64,000 nt of DNA from Candidatus Latescibacterota bacterium. Its GTDB lineage: Bacteria; Latescibacterota; UBA2968; UBA8231. Numbering within the stretch: the first letter of the stretch is position 1; the number at the start of each line of letters is the position of its first letter. The position numbers and the translations under genes were made by a program. The notes below the pieces were generated by a model, which was not told the DNA's origin, ran no database searches, and saw only the letters and a program-made list of their open reading frames with translations. This document shows, one piece after another, positions 56,053-64,000 of the stretch. The stretch lies in the NCBI GenBank assembly GCA_022819745.1, contig JAJEGS010000035.1, positions 62,001 to 126,000 on the forward strand. The letters are read 5' to 3'.

Positions 56053-57165
56053 TTAAATGGGTATGCGGCTCTGCTTATCTGGATCGACCCACTGGGTTAC
56101 TACCAGCGAGACAAGGGCTATGAGTGCGCCGCTAATAAAAATGATCTCGTAGCCAAAAAAGAGCCAGACGTAGCCGCCGACTAAGGGTGCGGCCACGGCG
56201 GCGACGTGGTTCATGGTCACCCCCATGGAGAGCGTGGGTTTGAGTTCGTCTGGGGGTGTAATCTTGTGCGCGTAGGTAGTAAGCGCGATTCCGCCGAAGA
56301 AAATGAGGTTGTCGAGGCAATAGAGCGCGTACAGACTCGGTCGGTGCTCCACGATTGCATACCCCAAAAAGACGAAGACCAACACGCTATAACTTAGCGT
56401 GAGCATCCGCCGCTCGCCAAAGCGATCGACCAAGCGGCCCATCCACGCAGCCGTCAAGGTAATGAGCACTTGGTTGATCAGCACCAGCACCATAGTCGTC
56501 TCCACCGGCATCCCGTGTACTTTCACGAGGGCGAAAATGGCGAAGGTGATGAACATCTGCTTGCGCAGGCCCTGGAGGAAATTCAGGGCGTAGAAGAGCA
56601 GATAGCGCCGCTTGAGCACCAAGCGCTTCTCGTCTGCAGGTGCGGCCTTATTATCGACCCAAAACAAGGCCAAGCCGCCCATAGCCGTACACACACCTGC
56701 CAAGACAAAGACCCCCTCGTAGCGCAAAAACTCCAGCCCCACCATGCACACGCCAATCGCCGCTAGCCAAGCCAAGCTGCTGATGCTGCGCAATTGTCCC
56801 AGCCAGCGGCCCTTATCCGCGGTTGGGCCGTAGGCCAAGCCCATGCTCTGCTCTAGCGGGAGCCAACAGTGAAAGCCCAAACTCCACACCAGCGAGAACG
56901 ACGCCAGCATGAATACCGAGGACACCTCTGCGTACGCGGCAAGCCCGATGCCCATCACCACCAGTGAAACCGCCGCGACTTTTGGCGGGGCCCAGCGGAC
57001 GATCAGTGCCAGAAAGAACGCGTTGAGAAAACCGGGAACTTCGCGCAGAGCCTCGACGTAGCCCAATTCGTGTGGCTCAATACCCAGCCGCTCGACGATG
57101 AAGTTGTTAAACAGGGTCAACTGCACCCCGAAGAACACCCCTGTCCCGGCCACAGCTACGGCCAA
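56053..57165 (-). CDS. Major facilitator superfamily transporter
   Basis: 370 residues from TTG 57165, the first standard start in frame, with about 10-11 membrane helices. Family blocks: GVFFGVQLTLFNNFIVERLG, LALIVRWAPPKVAAVSLVVMGIGLAAYAE, and AAWMGRLVDRFGERRMLTLSYSVLVF. The frame is open for 15 more codons that extend the first helix (AEWNKNFALL) back to ATT 57210, with AAGGGAG just before it, so the true start may be a rare ATT/ATC. Substrate unknown, probably a sugar or sugar acid. First gene of the unit with the isomerase and CRTAC1 protein. Confidence 0.85.
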   Translation of the reverse strand: MAVAVAGTGVFFGVQLTLFNNFIVERLGIEPHELGYVEALREVPGFLNAFFLALIVRWAPPKVAAVSLVVMGIGLAAYAEVSSVFMLASFSLVWSLGFHCWLPLEQSMGLAYGPTADKGRWLGQLRSISSLAWLAAIGVCMVGLEFLRYEGVFVLAGVCTAMGGLALFWVDNKAAPADEKRLVLKRRYLLFYALNFLQGLRKQMFITFAIFALVKVHGMPVETTMVLVLINQVLITLTAAWMGRLVDRFGERRMLTLSYSVLVFVFLGYAIVEHRPSLYALYCLDNLIFFGGIALTTYAHKITPPDELKPTLSMGVTMNHVAAVAAPLVGGYVWLFFGYEIIFISGALIALVSLVVTQWVDPDKQSRIPI

Positions 57166-57342
57166 GAGCGCGAAGTTTTTATTCCACTCTGCGAAAGGAT
57201 TGGCGATAATGGCTCCCTTGTTGATATAGTGAATTCAAGTGTGCTTTTCTCTCGCGGTCAACCGAACACCCTAGCCACTTGACGCACGAATGGACAGCCG
57301 TTAAGCTACCCTCCCCAACCAACGCAAAGGAGGATTACTACG

Positions 57343-58086
57343 ATGGCTGACGAACGCGTCTTTGTTGGCGACCTGACTCGCAAGGAATTTCGCGAGCGAA
57401 TTCAAGCGGGCACGATTAAGGCCGCCATCGTGCCCACCGCCGCTACCGAACAGCACAACGAACACCTGCACATGATCCACGACACTTTCCACGCCAGCTA
57501 TATGGCCGAGCACGCGGCCAAAAAGCTCCTGCCCCAAGTGGTGGTAGCCACGCCAGTGGGCATCGGCGTTTCCGAGCACTGGATGGAGCACATCGGCACC
57601 CTGACCGTGCGACCGGAAATTTTCTGCGAATACGTCTTCGACGTCTGCCATTCGCTCGTGAGCGCTGGCGTTGAGAACATCTTGGTACTCAACGGCCACG
57701 GCGGCAACGTCAAACCCATGATGCGCCGCATCGACGAGTACCGGGAAAAACTAGGCGTCAACCTCCGCTTCCAGTCCTATTGGGACGTATATGACCCCGA
57801 CTACGTGCAGCAACACATGGAGCGGGGACGCCTGCCTGGGCACGCCGACGAATTCGAAACCTCGACCATGCTCTACCTAGCACCAGAGCGCGTGCAGACC
57901 GAGGCCATCGACAACCCGGCCGCCGCCTTGGGCACGCGCGCCAAGGGCGAGGCCCTAGTGGGGCCAGCCGTGGACGGGGTCGCCGCGCTGTTGGAACAAA
58001 TGATCGCCGGCGAGAAAATCGACCTGCCGCCGGTTACTTTCTATCCAGAGGGCAAGCGCAACCTCGTCACCGGCGAGCCGGTTTGA
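57343..58086 (+). CDS. Creatininase-family metal-dependent amidohydrolase
   Basis: 247 residues, ATG with AGGAGG nine bases upstream. Metal ligands by family pattern: E36 and H38 (TEQHNEHLHMIHDT) with D47, LNGHGGNVKPM, and HADEFETS. Family members include creatininase, mycofactocin MftE and FAPy deformylase (ArfB); the substrate is not clear here. It is a lone plus gene in a sugar-catabolism neighbourhood and overlaps the 3' end of the MDR gene by 20 bp. Confidence 0.88.
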   Translation: MADERVFVGDLTRKEFRERIQAGTIKAAIVPTAATEQHNEHLHMIHDTFHASYMAEHAAKKLLPQVVVATPVGIGVSEHWMEHIGTLTVRPEIFCEYVFDVCHSLVSAGVENILVLNGHGGNVKPMMRRIDEYREKLGVNLRFQSYWDVYDPDYVQQHMERGRLPGHADEFETSTMLYLAPERVQTEAIDNPAAALGTRAKGEALVGPAVDGVAALLEQMIAGEKIDLPPVTFYPEGKRNLVTGEPV

Positions 58087-59116
58087 GCACGACTCCCAGC
58101 GCCTCGGCCGGCGACTCGACAAGCACATCTACGGCCGCGGCGATCTCTTCGAGCGCAAACTCGTGGGTATAGAGCGGTTGGACGCGCAGCTTTCCATCGG
58201 CTATGGCGCGCAGGCACTCGACTAGGTTGCGCTGCGTCGGCCACTCGACGAAGACCTCGGGATACGCTTGGCCGCGCTCGTACGCTGGGTCGTGATAGCC
58301 GGGACCGGTGCGCGCCGCACTCCGCACATCCACGTTGCCCAGCGCTGACCCAAAGCCGTGCGTCACCTGCGCTCCTCCCACGAGGACAATGCGTCCCATG
58401 CGATGCGTATCCGGCGCTTGCTTTAGGCTCTGATAGATGGTTTTCAAGGCACCGCTGGCCTCGCCGCCAAAGGCAATGACGCCAAAATCCATGCCATACC
58501 CTTGGGTAAACTCCCCGGCCTGCTCGACTACATCCTGTTCGGATGGATCAGCGACGCGCTCTATGCCCACCTGCCGGGCAATGTCTCGACGGCGCGCAAA
58601 GCGATCGACTCCCAAGACATGGCAGCCGCTTAGCTGGGCAAATTGGGCCGTAAACTGGCCGACCAAACCCAACCCTACCACGATCCCGTTTTCCCCGTAC
58701 AAAGGAGTTGTGCGGCGCACCGCGTGCAATCCGGTTGCCGCCAGATGCACAGACGCGGCCTCGGCAAAGCTAACGCCCTCGGGTATGGCCGCGCACAAAT
58801 TCTGCGGCACACAGACCCAATCGGCGTGTAGGGCGTACCCGCCCCCCATGCAGGCCACGCCCTGACCCACCTCGAATTGCTCTACTCCAGCCCCGATCTC
58901 TTCGACGACGCCAGCGTTGGTATAGCCAAAGGGGCGCGGTGGCCGGTCGGGTTGGGGGTTTCTCCGCATGGCCCTCACCCTCCCCAGTTCGGTCCCTGGG
59001 CTGATCAACGAGGCCTCCACCCGCACCTTCACCTCGCCGGGGCCGAGGGCAGGCATGGTTTCCGCTAGACACACCCCCTGACCGCGGCCATCAATAGCCG
59101 CAACTTTCCGCTGCAT
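58067..59116 (-). CDS. Medium-chain dehydrogenase/reductase without visible zinc ligands
   Basis: 349 residues from ATG 59116, with AGGAGG five bases upstream. GroES-like N-terminal domain (VRVEASLISPGTELGRV, FGYTNAGVVEEIGAGVEQFEVGQGVACMG) and a Rossmann domain (NGIVVGLGLVGQFTAQFAQLSGCHVLGVDRFARR). The position of the catalytic zinc cysteine holds a serine (SLISPGTE), and no structural four-cysteine lobe is present, so this belongs to the non-zinc or zinc-poor branch near GTE-type MDR enzymes. NAD(P)-dependent alcohol or sugar oxidation is likely. Confidence 0.85.
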   Translation of the reverse strand: MQRKVAAIDGRGQGVCLAETMPALGPGEVKVRVEASLISPGTELGRVRAMRRNPQPDRPPRPFGYTNAGVVEEIGAGVEQFEVGQGVACMGGGYALHADWVCVPQNLCAAIPEGVSFAEAASVHLAATGLHAVRRTTPLYGENGIVVGLGLVGQFTAQFAQLSGCHVLGVDRFARRRDIARQVGIERVADPSEQDVVEQAGEFTQGYGMDFGVIAFGGEASGALKTIYQSLKQAPDTHRMGRIVLVGGAQVTHGFGSALGNVDVRSAARTGPGYHDPAYERGQAYPEVFVEWPTQRNLVECLRAIADGKLRVQPLYTHEFALEEIAAAVDVLVESPAEALGVVLKPARR

Positions 59117-59212
59117 AAGCACCTCCTTTTCGCGCTGGTTGCGCCCTCGTGGACTGCTGTATTACTTATATATACTTACATTTAATATGTCTATTGCCCT
59201 ATTCGAGGCCCT

Positions 59213-59980
59213 GTGAACGTCATCATCGCGGCAATTTTAGGAGGTGTCCTCTTGATTTGGGGCGGGTTTTTGGGCCTGCTCCGCATCGCGGACCCCTTCG
59301 AGCGCAAACACGTGTTGATCCTCGCCGCGTACACCACCGTCGTCGTCGGCTGTGTCATGGGCTTAGTGCTCTTTATCAATCACGAGCGGCAAAAGGAGCA
59401 CCGCGCTCTGCTAGAGGAGCAAATGGACGAGTTCGACAATCGCCTCTCCGAGCTGAGCACCCGGCTTATTGGTCAGCTAGAAGAAAAAGCCGACCTGACC
59501 GCCTCTGAATTCGAGATTCGCTCCCGCCTACAAAACGAAAAGGATCACCACAAGCGCACCCGCAACCAACTAGCAACTCAAATCGATCGCAACAACGCAC
59601 TACAAAACAAAATGGACACTGAGCGCAAAGAGCGGCTGCGCTACCAATCCGACACGGACCACAAGCTCGAAGAACGCTTCCGGCAGGAGGACTTGCGCTA
59701 TCAAAACCTCGCCGATACCCACAAGCGCTCCTTGGCGAACGTGCAGGCGCAATTCGGCCCCCTCAACAACGAACTGACCCGCCTGCAAGAGCAAACCGCA
59801 ACCTTGCAGCGCAATCAGCAGGCAATCATAGACAAAATCGCCGCCGCCCGCGAGACCCAAACGCTCTCAGTCCAAAAACTCGACGCGCTCGCCCGCAGCC
59901 TGAGCGCCCTGTACAACGACTTGAACCAAACTATGGCCCAAGTTGATAGCCTATATCGCAGAACACCGCCAACGCCTTAA
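59213..59980 (+). CDS. Membrane-anchored coiled-coil protein, function unknown
   Basis: 255 residues from GTG 59213. Two N-terminal membrane helices (about 1-22, IIAAILGGVLLIWGGFLGLL, and 36-56, LILAAYTTVVVGCVMGLVLF), then about 190 residues of coiled coil (LEEQMDEFDNRLSELSTRLI, then long Q/N/E/R-rich helices). I recognise no named family. It precedes the coiled-coil lipoprotein gene by 10 bp, so the two are one unit, converging on a TolQ/TolR-like cluster. Confidence 0.7.
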   Translation: MNVIIAAILGGVLLIWGGFLGLLRIADPFERKHVLILAAYTTVVVGCVMGLVLFINHERQKEHRALLEEQMDEFDNRLSELSTRLIGQLEEKADLTASEFEIRSRLQNEKDHHKRTRNQLATQIDRNNALQNKMDTERKERLRYQSDTDHKLEERFRQEDLRYQNLADTHKRSLANVQAQFGPLNNELTRLQEQTATLQRNQQAIIDKIAAARETQTLSVQKLDALARSLSALYNDLNQTMAQVDSLYRRTPPTP

Positions 59981-59990
59981 GGAGCTGACA

Positions 59991-60809
59991 ATGAAACGCA
60001 TTCTCATCCCTTGCATCGCCTTGTTCCTTGCTGCCTGCACTAATAAGGAGCAAGAGATGCTCCTGCTCCAATTGCAAAGCGACATGGTCCGCGCCAACGC
60101 CGCCATTGACTCGCTGACCTACTCGCTCGACGACTCCAACCGCTTGCTCGATAACATGCGGGCGCAAGTAGATAGCACTCAACAGGTCAACGACAAGCTC
60201 CTCGAAAACGTGCAAAAGCTAAACAAGGAACTGCGGCACTGGAGTAAACTGGCCACCGAATACAAGCAGAGCAATGCGCGGTTAAAGCTCGAAATCGAGC
60301 AGCTAAGAAGGGAAAAGCAAGCGGACCGCTACACCATTTCCCAACTGCGCGCCGAGACCGACCGCCTCAATGGCGAGTTGCTGGAAACCCATAGCAGCAT
60401 CCGCCGCCAGAGCGATCACATCCGCCGCTTAGAGCAAGAGTTGGCCCAGACCAAGGCCGAACTGGACGAGGCCAAGAAGGCCGCGCAAAACGCAGTGTAT
60501 CTCTACGCTGCCAAAGAGACCCAACTCGTAGAGCAAGGCTATCTCAAAACCCACCGGCCTTTTGGCAGCGGGTTCCGCAAGCAATACGAGTTGGTTAAAC
60601 AAATCCGCCGCGACAGCCCCGGCACCCAAGTCGCGCCCATCGGCCAAACCATCACACTACCAGGCGAAGTCGAGGCCCTCGTCGATCACTACGGCAAGCT
60701 CAGGAAGGGGGATGACTACGAAATGACGCGTGGCGAAGCCGGAGTGCAGGTCGCGTTCCTCAACGAGTTGGCCGGTGGCACGGGCGTCTTGGCGATACTT
60801 AAGGAATAG
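59991..60809 (+). CDS. Coiled-coil lipoprotein, function unknown
   Basis: 272 residues from ATG 59991, with AAGGAG six bases upstream. Lipobox LAAC (C16) after a short signal peptide. A long coiled coil at about 20-165 (SDMVRANAAIDSLTYSLDDS, then SNARLKLEIEQLRREKQADR), then a folded C-terminal domain with YAAKETQLVEQGYLKTH and LPGEVEALVDHYGKL. That domain recalls uncharacterised lipoproteins of the FCB group (a resemblance I cannot test here). Faces the periplasm. Ends 8 bp before the TolR-like gene on the other strand. Confidence 0.75.
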   Translation: MKRILIPCIALFLAACTNKEQEMLLLQLQSDMVRANAAIDSLTYSLDDSNRLLDNMRAQVDSTQQVNDKLLENVQKLNKELRHWSKLATEYKQSNARLKLEIEQLRREKQADRYTISQLRAETDRLNGELLETHSSIRRQSDHIRRLEQELAQTKAELDEAKKAAQNAVYLYAAKETQLVEQGYLKTHRPFGSGFRKQYELVKQIRRDSPGTQVAPIGQTITLPGEVEALVDHYGKLRKGDDYEMTRGEAGVQVAFLNELAGGTGVLAILKE

Positions 60810-60817
60810 CTTTACGC

Positions 60818-61237
60818 TCACCAAGTGTGGACATAGACCGCCGAGCGCACCTTCTCTCCGGCTTGGTCGGTCGAGAGCAGCGAGTCGGCAAACGACGCGT
60901 GTTTGGCCAGCCGCTCGCGGCTACCCCCTTTGAGAAACAAGTGCAAACTAGCTTCGGGTTCGGCAGCGAGTCGGCGCACCATCCGGCGAAACTCCCACTC
61001 GCTCAAAGGACTGTCGATGGTGTAGCCATCGCGCGATAGCCCCACGCCCGCGCTCGTGTACAGCACGACCCGATCCCCAGACTGTGGGTCGTGGCGATGT
61101 ACCCGCCAAACCGGTTGCGTCACGTTGAGAATCATAATACCCAAGCTCAACATCAGCATCATAATGCCCAAAAAGAGTTCCTTGCTAATATCGTGCTCTT
61201 CGAGCTCGGCGGCTTGGCGCTTGAGATAGCGGCTCAC
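60818..61237 (-). CDS. TolR/ExbD-like single-pass membrane protein
   Basis: 139 residues. A short cytoplasmic N-terminus, one membrane helix at about 20-40 (LFLGIMMLMLSLGIMILNV), and a periplasmic domain of about 95 residues (SEWEFRRMVRRLAAEPEASLHLFLKGGSRER). Topology and position after an ExbB/TolQ-like gene suggest the ExbD/TolR partner role. The aspartate that ExbD/TolR carry inside the membrane helix is not there; only D16 and E20 lie at the cytoplasmic border. ATGA overlap with the upstream gene. Confidence 0.55.
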   Translation of the reverse strand: MSRYLKRQAAELEEHDISKELFLGIMMLMLSLGIMILNVTQPVWRVHRHDPQSGDRVVLYTSAGVGLSRDGYTIDSPLSEWEFRRMVRRLAAEPEASLHLFLKGGSRERLAKHASFADSLLSTDQAGEKVRSAVYVHTW

Positions 61238-62010
61238 AATCTTCTATTCCTCTCCCTGACCCAAGCGTCCTCCTGCCGGGCGAGCCGCTGGACCAAGTAG
61301 TCGGCGATCTTGCGCAGCGGCAAGTAGGCTAAGAGACCGACGAGCGTGGTCTTAAAGGCCAAAACCAAGCCCTCGGCCATGGCACTGAGTGCCTTAAAGG
61401 TCTGGGTCGCCTCGTCGATCTGACTCAATTCCTGCGCGGTCAGCAGGATGCCGCAAACCGTGCCTAAGTAGCCGTATAGAGGTATCCTCGTCAGATCGCG
61501 GCGCACGTGCGTCAAAGGGTCGCCGAGAAAACCCACAAGTTCGTCCACTAACTCCTCGTCCCTGCTCTTGCAGTCGCTGTAATTGTCAGACTGGCGCTGT
61601 AATTCTGCTAGCTGTTCCATTCTCTGGCGGCCCAAGGTGTTGGGGCCGGGACCGCCGCGCCGCGCCCAAGCTCGCTCCTCGCGACGGAGATGCAAGCTAA
61701 TGTGTGCCAAGCTCAACAGATGACCGCCAGCCGACCAAGTGATCAGCACGTATGAGAAGCGGCCAATCCACGCAAAGGCACTGGCCGGCTGTGGGTTGAT
61801 GAAGAGGTAATAAGCAGCCAACGCCCCGACGATCAACCCAGTTAGCAAGCCTATACTGCTAGCGAGGTACTGCAGGCGGGGCAAGTTCAGATAGTACGCT
61901 GCATCGTGTCGGCGCATGCGCCGGGCCCGGCGCATGTGCAAACAGCTAATGGTGACACCGCCAGCCAGCACCAACAGGATACTACTGACTAATACTAATT
62001 CGTTGTTCAA
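61234..62010 (-). CDS. MotA/TolQ/ExbB-like proton-channel protein
   Basis: 258 residues from TTG 62010, with AAGGG about nine bases upstream; the open frame extends far into the upstream gene in another frame and is rejected. About five membrane helices (6-25, 48-70, 78-105, 172-190, 205-230). The last two match the MotA_ExbB signature (GYLGTVCGILLTAQEL, then ALSAMAEGLVLAFKTTLVGLLAYLPLRK, with the conserved small-residue/threonine pair). It would couple proton flow to an envelope task with the TolR-like protein encoded next. Confidence 0.75.
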   Translation of the reverse strand: MNNELVLVSSILLVLAGGVTISCLHMRRARRMRRHDAAYYLNLPRLQYLASSIGLLTGLIVGALAAYYLFINPQPASAFAWIGRFSYVLITWSAGGHLLSLAHISLHLRREERAWARRGGPGPNTLGRQRMEQLAELQRQSDNYSDCKSRDEELVDELVGFLGDPLTHVRRDLTRIPLYGYLGTVCGILLTAQELSQIDEATQTFKALSAMAEGLVLAFKTTLVGLLAYLPLRKIADYLVQRLARQEDAWVRERNRRL

Positions 62011-62015
62011 GAGGT

Positions 62016-63200
62016 CTATCCCTTCGCGCTGAAGAGCTTCCACCACTGCCGACTTACCATCCCCAGATAGAACAATAGGCCGGTCGCAATCCCCCACAGT
62101 TCCCACGGCGCACTGCGGCCAAGGCGGATACTCCGAGCGGACGATTGCTGTCTGCCCGATCCCGTAGCGCGTCCCTCGCCTTTGGCCGAACCGCGCGCAG
62201 CCGGGGGTTCGTAATCTCGGCGGCGGTCTGCTTCCCCCCGCGCTGTGCCGGCCCCAGCGCGCTGCGGCACGATGTGGCTCGTGCCTTTGAGGGCCTGTTC
62301 CTTCGGGAAAACCAACTCGCGTTGCACAGCGGGCAACGCCTCGGTCCAAGCGAGTAGTTTTTTCGCCGCATCTATGCTTTCGACTTCGGCCAATTTGCTC
62401 GCTTTCCCAAGGGAAAAAGCCAGCCGTCCGCGGACAAACCCCTGGTAGAGTACGTCTTGTGTGGGGCTACGGCGCGCGTGGAGCTTTTGCGCCAATTCAT
62501 CGCGTTGCTTTTGCAGATGCACCAGACGGCTGACGACCATATGAGTCTCCATGGGCTGGTGCGCTACGTTGCCGACCGCACCTCTGAGCGGCCGACGACG
62601 CGACGCGCGGGCCAATTGTGCAGCGTCGAACTGGGTCTCTAGTTCGACCTCGCCAAACAGCGTCGCCCCCCAGATGACTTCGGCCCCGGGAATATCGGGC
62701 AAGCTGTGGTTGTAAAAACGCGGCTCAGCCCGCTGGCCGTCCACCCACCAGCTACCGTCGCCAGTAGCCAGCACCTTGCGCAAGCGACCGCGACCGTCTT
62801 GCAAGTACAAACCGGCCATAAAGCCGCTCTCGACCCGGTCGGTGTCCCAGCAGTGGGCGCGTAGGATATTGGACCTGAGCAGGTACACAACGGGAATTTC
62901 GACTCGGATTGGGGTCAAACGCGTCTCGCCGATCCGGTGCCCATTGAGAAACAGCTCGGCTTCGTCGTCGGCCCAGAAAATCAATACCAGTTTGGAATTG
63001 GCCGGCAGTAGCCTGCTGTCTTCTTTTCGCTTTGCCAATTCGCGCAGTTTATCCCCCCCGTAGAGGCGGACTAAGGTGTCAATGCTGGCGGACACTTGGT
63101 TGTACTGTTGTCTGAGTGCCACCACGTCATCGGCCGCGGCGACACAGACCCAACCGATTCCACATACCGCCAAGGCGAACCAATACATCGGGACGTTCAA
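62016..63200 (-). CDS. Exported protein with a lectin/PA14-like domain and a C-terminal membrane helix
   Basis: 394 residues. Signal peptide at 1-23 (WFALAVCGIGWVCVAAA). Residues about 67-160 look like a beta-sandwich ligand-binding domain (KLVLIFWADDEAELFLNGHRI, LLRSNILRAHCWDTDR, TGDGSWWVDG), similar in style to PA14 or galactose-binding domains. A disordered R/A/G-rich linker (about 305-360) leads to a C-terminal helix (ELWGIATGLLFYLGMVSRQWW). First gene of the unit with the ExbB- and TolR-like genes, 5 bp apart. No named family recognised. Confidence 0.6.
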   Translation of the reverse strand: MNVPMYWFALAVCGIGWVCVAAADDVVALRQQYNQVSASIDTLVRLYGGDKLRELAKRKEDSRLLPANSKLVLIFWADDEAELFLNGHRIGETRLTPIRVEIPVVYLLRSNILRAHCWDTDRVESGFMAGLYLQDGRGRLRKVLATGDGSWWVDGQRAEPRFYNHSLPDIPGAEVIWGATLFGEVELETQFDAAQLARASRRRPLRGAVGNVAHQPMETHMVVSRLVHLQKQRDELAQKLHARRSPTQDVLYQGFVRGRLAFSLGKASKLAEVESIDAAKKLLAWTEALPAVQRELVFPKEQALKGTSHIVPQRAGAGTARGEADRRRDYEPPAARGSAKGEGRATGSGRQQSSARSIRLGRSAPWELWGIATGLLFYLGMVSRQWWKLFSAKG

Positions 63201-63250
63201 ACTAGGTAACTCCCGAGCAACATCATCCCACCTCTGCGTTCATCTGCGGA

Positions 63251-64000
63251 TTAGATATTAGACTTGGATTGCCCCCCATCAACATTGATGCAGGCACCGG
63301 TCACCCATTTCGCCCGGTCGGACGCCAAGAAGGCCACTACATCGGCGACCTCCTCCGGGGTGCCAAATCGGCCAAAGGGCATATTGGCGTCGATAAAGGC
63401 CTGGATTTGCGCTGGATTTTCCTTCATCCGCCGCTCCCAACTCCCCCCGGGAAAGAGAATAGAGCCCGGAGCTACAGTATTGACGCGGATGTTCTTTTTC
63501 GCCGCTTCAATGGCTAGATTGGCCCCTAGACTGATCAGCGCGGCCTTGGCGGCATTATATGAGATAGGCCCACCAGTTTCGCGGCCAAAAATTGAAGAAA
63601 CGTGGATGATACTGCCACCCCCGCGCGCTTCCATCAAGGGAATCGCTGCACGGCTCACTCGCACGGCCGAAAGAAAGCTCCAGTTGATGATGTCGTTCCA
63701 CTCGGCATCGTCGATTTCGACAAAGGGGGTCCACTTCGATCCACCGACATTGTTGACGAGAATGTCGAGCCCGCCAAAGCGACTTTTTGCAGCCTCCACC
63801 ACAGCGATTGCGCCTTCCGATGTGGTCACATCTTGCGCGATGGCCTCCACCTCTGCTCCACGACCTTCTAAATCGGCGGCCGCTTCCGCCAGCGCGTCGG
63901 CACCGCGCGCGCAGATGCAAAGCTGCGCTCCTTCAGAGGCCAAGGCCGAGGCAATGCGCTTGCCAATGCCACGGCTAGCCCCGGTCACCAAGGCGACTTT
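63251..64000 (-). CDS. SDR-family oxidoreductase, start cut by window edge
   Basis: 250 codons inside the window; the frame (KVALVTGASRGIG) continues past base 64000, so only a few N-terminal residues are missing. Classical SDR: cofactor loop TGASRGIG, NNVGG in the adenine region, catalytic serine in IHVSSIFG and Y-x3-K in ISYNAAKAALISLG. The C-terminus GACINVDGGQSKSNI is typical. A 3-oxoacyl-ACP reductase-like or sugar dehydrogenase function is possible; the substrate is unknown. Confidence 0.92.
   Translation of the reverse strand, partial: KVALVTGASRGIGKRIASALASEGAQLCICARGADALAEAAADLEGRGAEVEAIAQDVTTSEGAIAVVEAAKSRFGGLDILVNNVGGSKWTPFVEIDDAEWNDIINWSFLSAVRVSRAAIPLMEARGGGSIIHVSSIFGRETGGPISYNAAKAALISLGANLAIEAAKKNIRVNTVAPGSILFPGGSWERRMKENPAQIQAFIDANMPFGRFGTPEEVADVVAFLASDRAKWVTGACINVDGGQSKSNI

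Noticed and set aside
59213..63200. Zorya-type defence system
   Set aside because: The ExbB-like protein lacks the long cytoplasmic tail of ZorA, the TolR-like protein lacks an OmpA-like peptidoglycan domain, and no helicase or nuclease gene is present.

Overview
The window is a dense (about 58% GC by eye), mostly housekeeping bacterial chromosome segment with no rRNA, CRISPR array, insertion sequence or prophage that I could see. The gene set suggests a Gram-negative lineage of the FCB group, most like Latescibacterota or a neighbour. Pointers are a short primary-type sigma factor without region 1.1, alternative complex III beside an A2-type caa3 oxidase, CRTAC1/UnbV FG-GAP and FlgD-Ig secreted proteins, and a run of enolase-superfamily, Gfo/Idh and xylose-isomerase-like genes. 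The taxonomic call is inference from gene content only.

Layout. 1-27 kb is core metabolism and information processing, mostly on the minus strand: hemL (cut by the left edge), a THUMP protein, a YmfF/YmfH-like M16 peptidase pair, trmJ (+), gmd, gcvP-gcvT-coaE, clpP (+), an EpmA/LysRS-like ligase, clpX with a cold-shock protein, a trxA operon (cyclic-nucleotide-binding protein and AI-2E exporter family protein), holA, BrkB, an IMPase-like phosphatase, a sugar isomerase, the sigma factor, rph, a DnaC-like ATPase, smpB, tRNA-Leu, a glyoxalase, a DUF815 ATPase and tRNA-Arg. 27.7-40.0 kb is a single plus-strand respiratory operon, actABCDEF-(small TM protein)-SCO-coxBACD, which would carry electrons from quinol through alternative complex III to a caa3 oxidase. 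40.1-45 kb holds an unknown protein, an orphan GroES-like protein, a DUF362 protein, TolC, a small glutaredoxin, a DHH phosphoesterase and tRNA-Lys.

45-59 kb is accessory catabolism: a secreted discoidin/FlgD-Ig protein, two mandelate-racemase-type enzymes, two Gfo/Idh oxidoreductases, a CRTAC1 protein, a second sugar isomerase, an MFS transporter, a creatininase-family amidohydrolase and an MDR dehydrogenase. This fits uptake and oxidation of sugars or sugar acids. It is interrupted at 51.7-53.5 kb by a lower-GC patch with a CoiA-like putative nuclease and a VapBC toxin-antitoxin pair. 59.2-63.2 kb is the least explained region: two convergent units encode a membrane-anchored coiled-coil protein, a coiled-coil lipoprotein, an ExbB/TolQ-like channel, a TolR-like single-pass protein and a large exported protein with a lectin/PA14-like domain. 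I regard it as the best candidate for an undescribed envelope system. An SDR gene is cut by the right edge.

Several starts were moved from the longest open frame, using Shine-Dalgarno position, overlap with the upstream gene and family length; the reasons are given per gene. Two genes are visible only because both strands and short frames were read: the left-edge hemL, which has no stop inside the window, and a 50-codon frame after the sigma factor.
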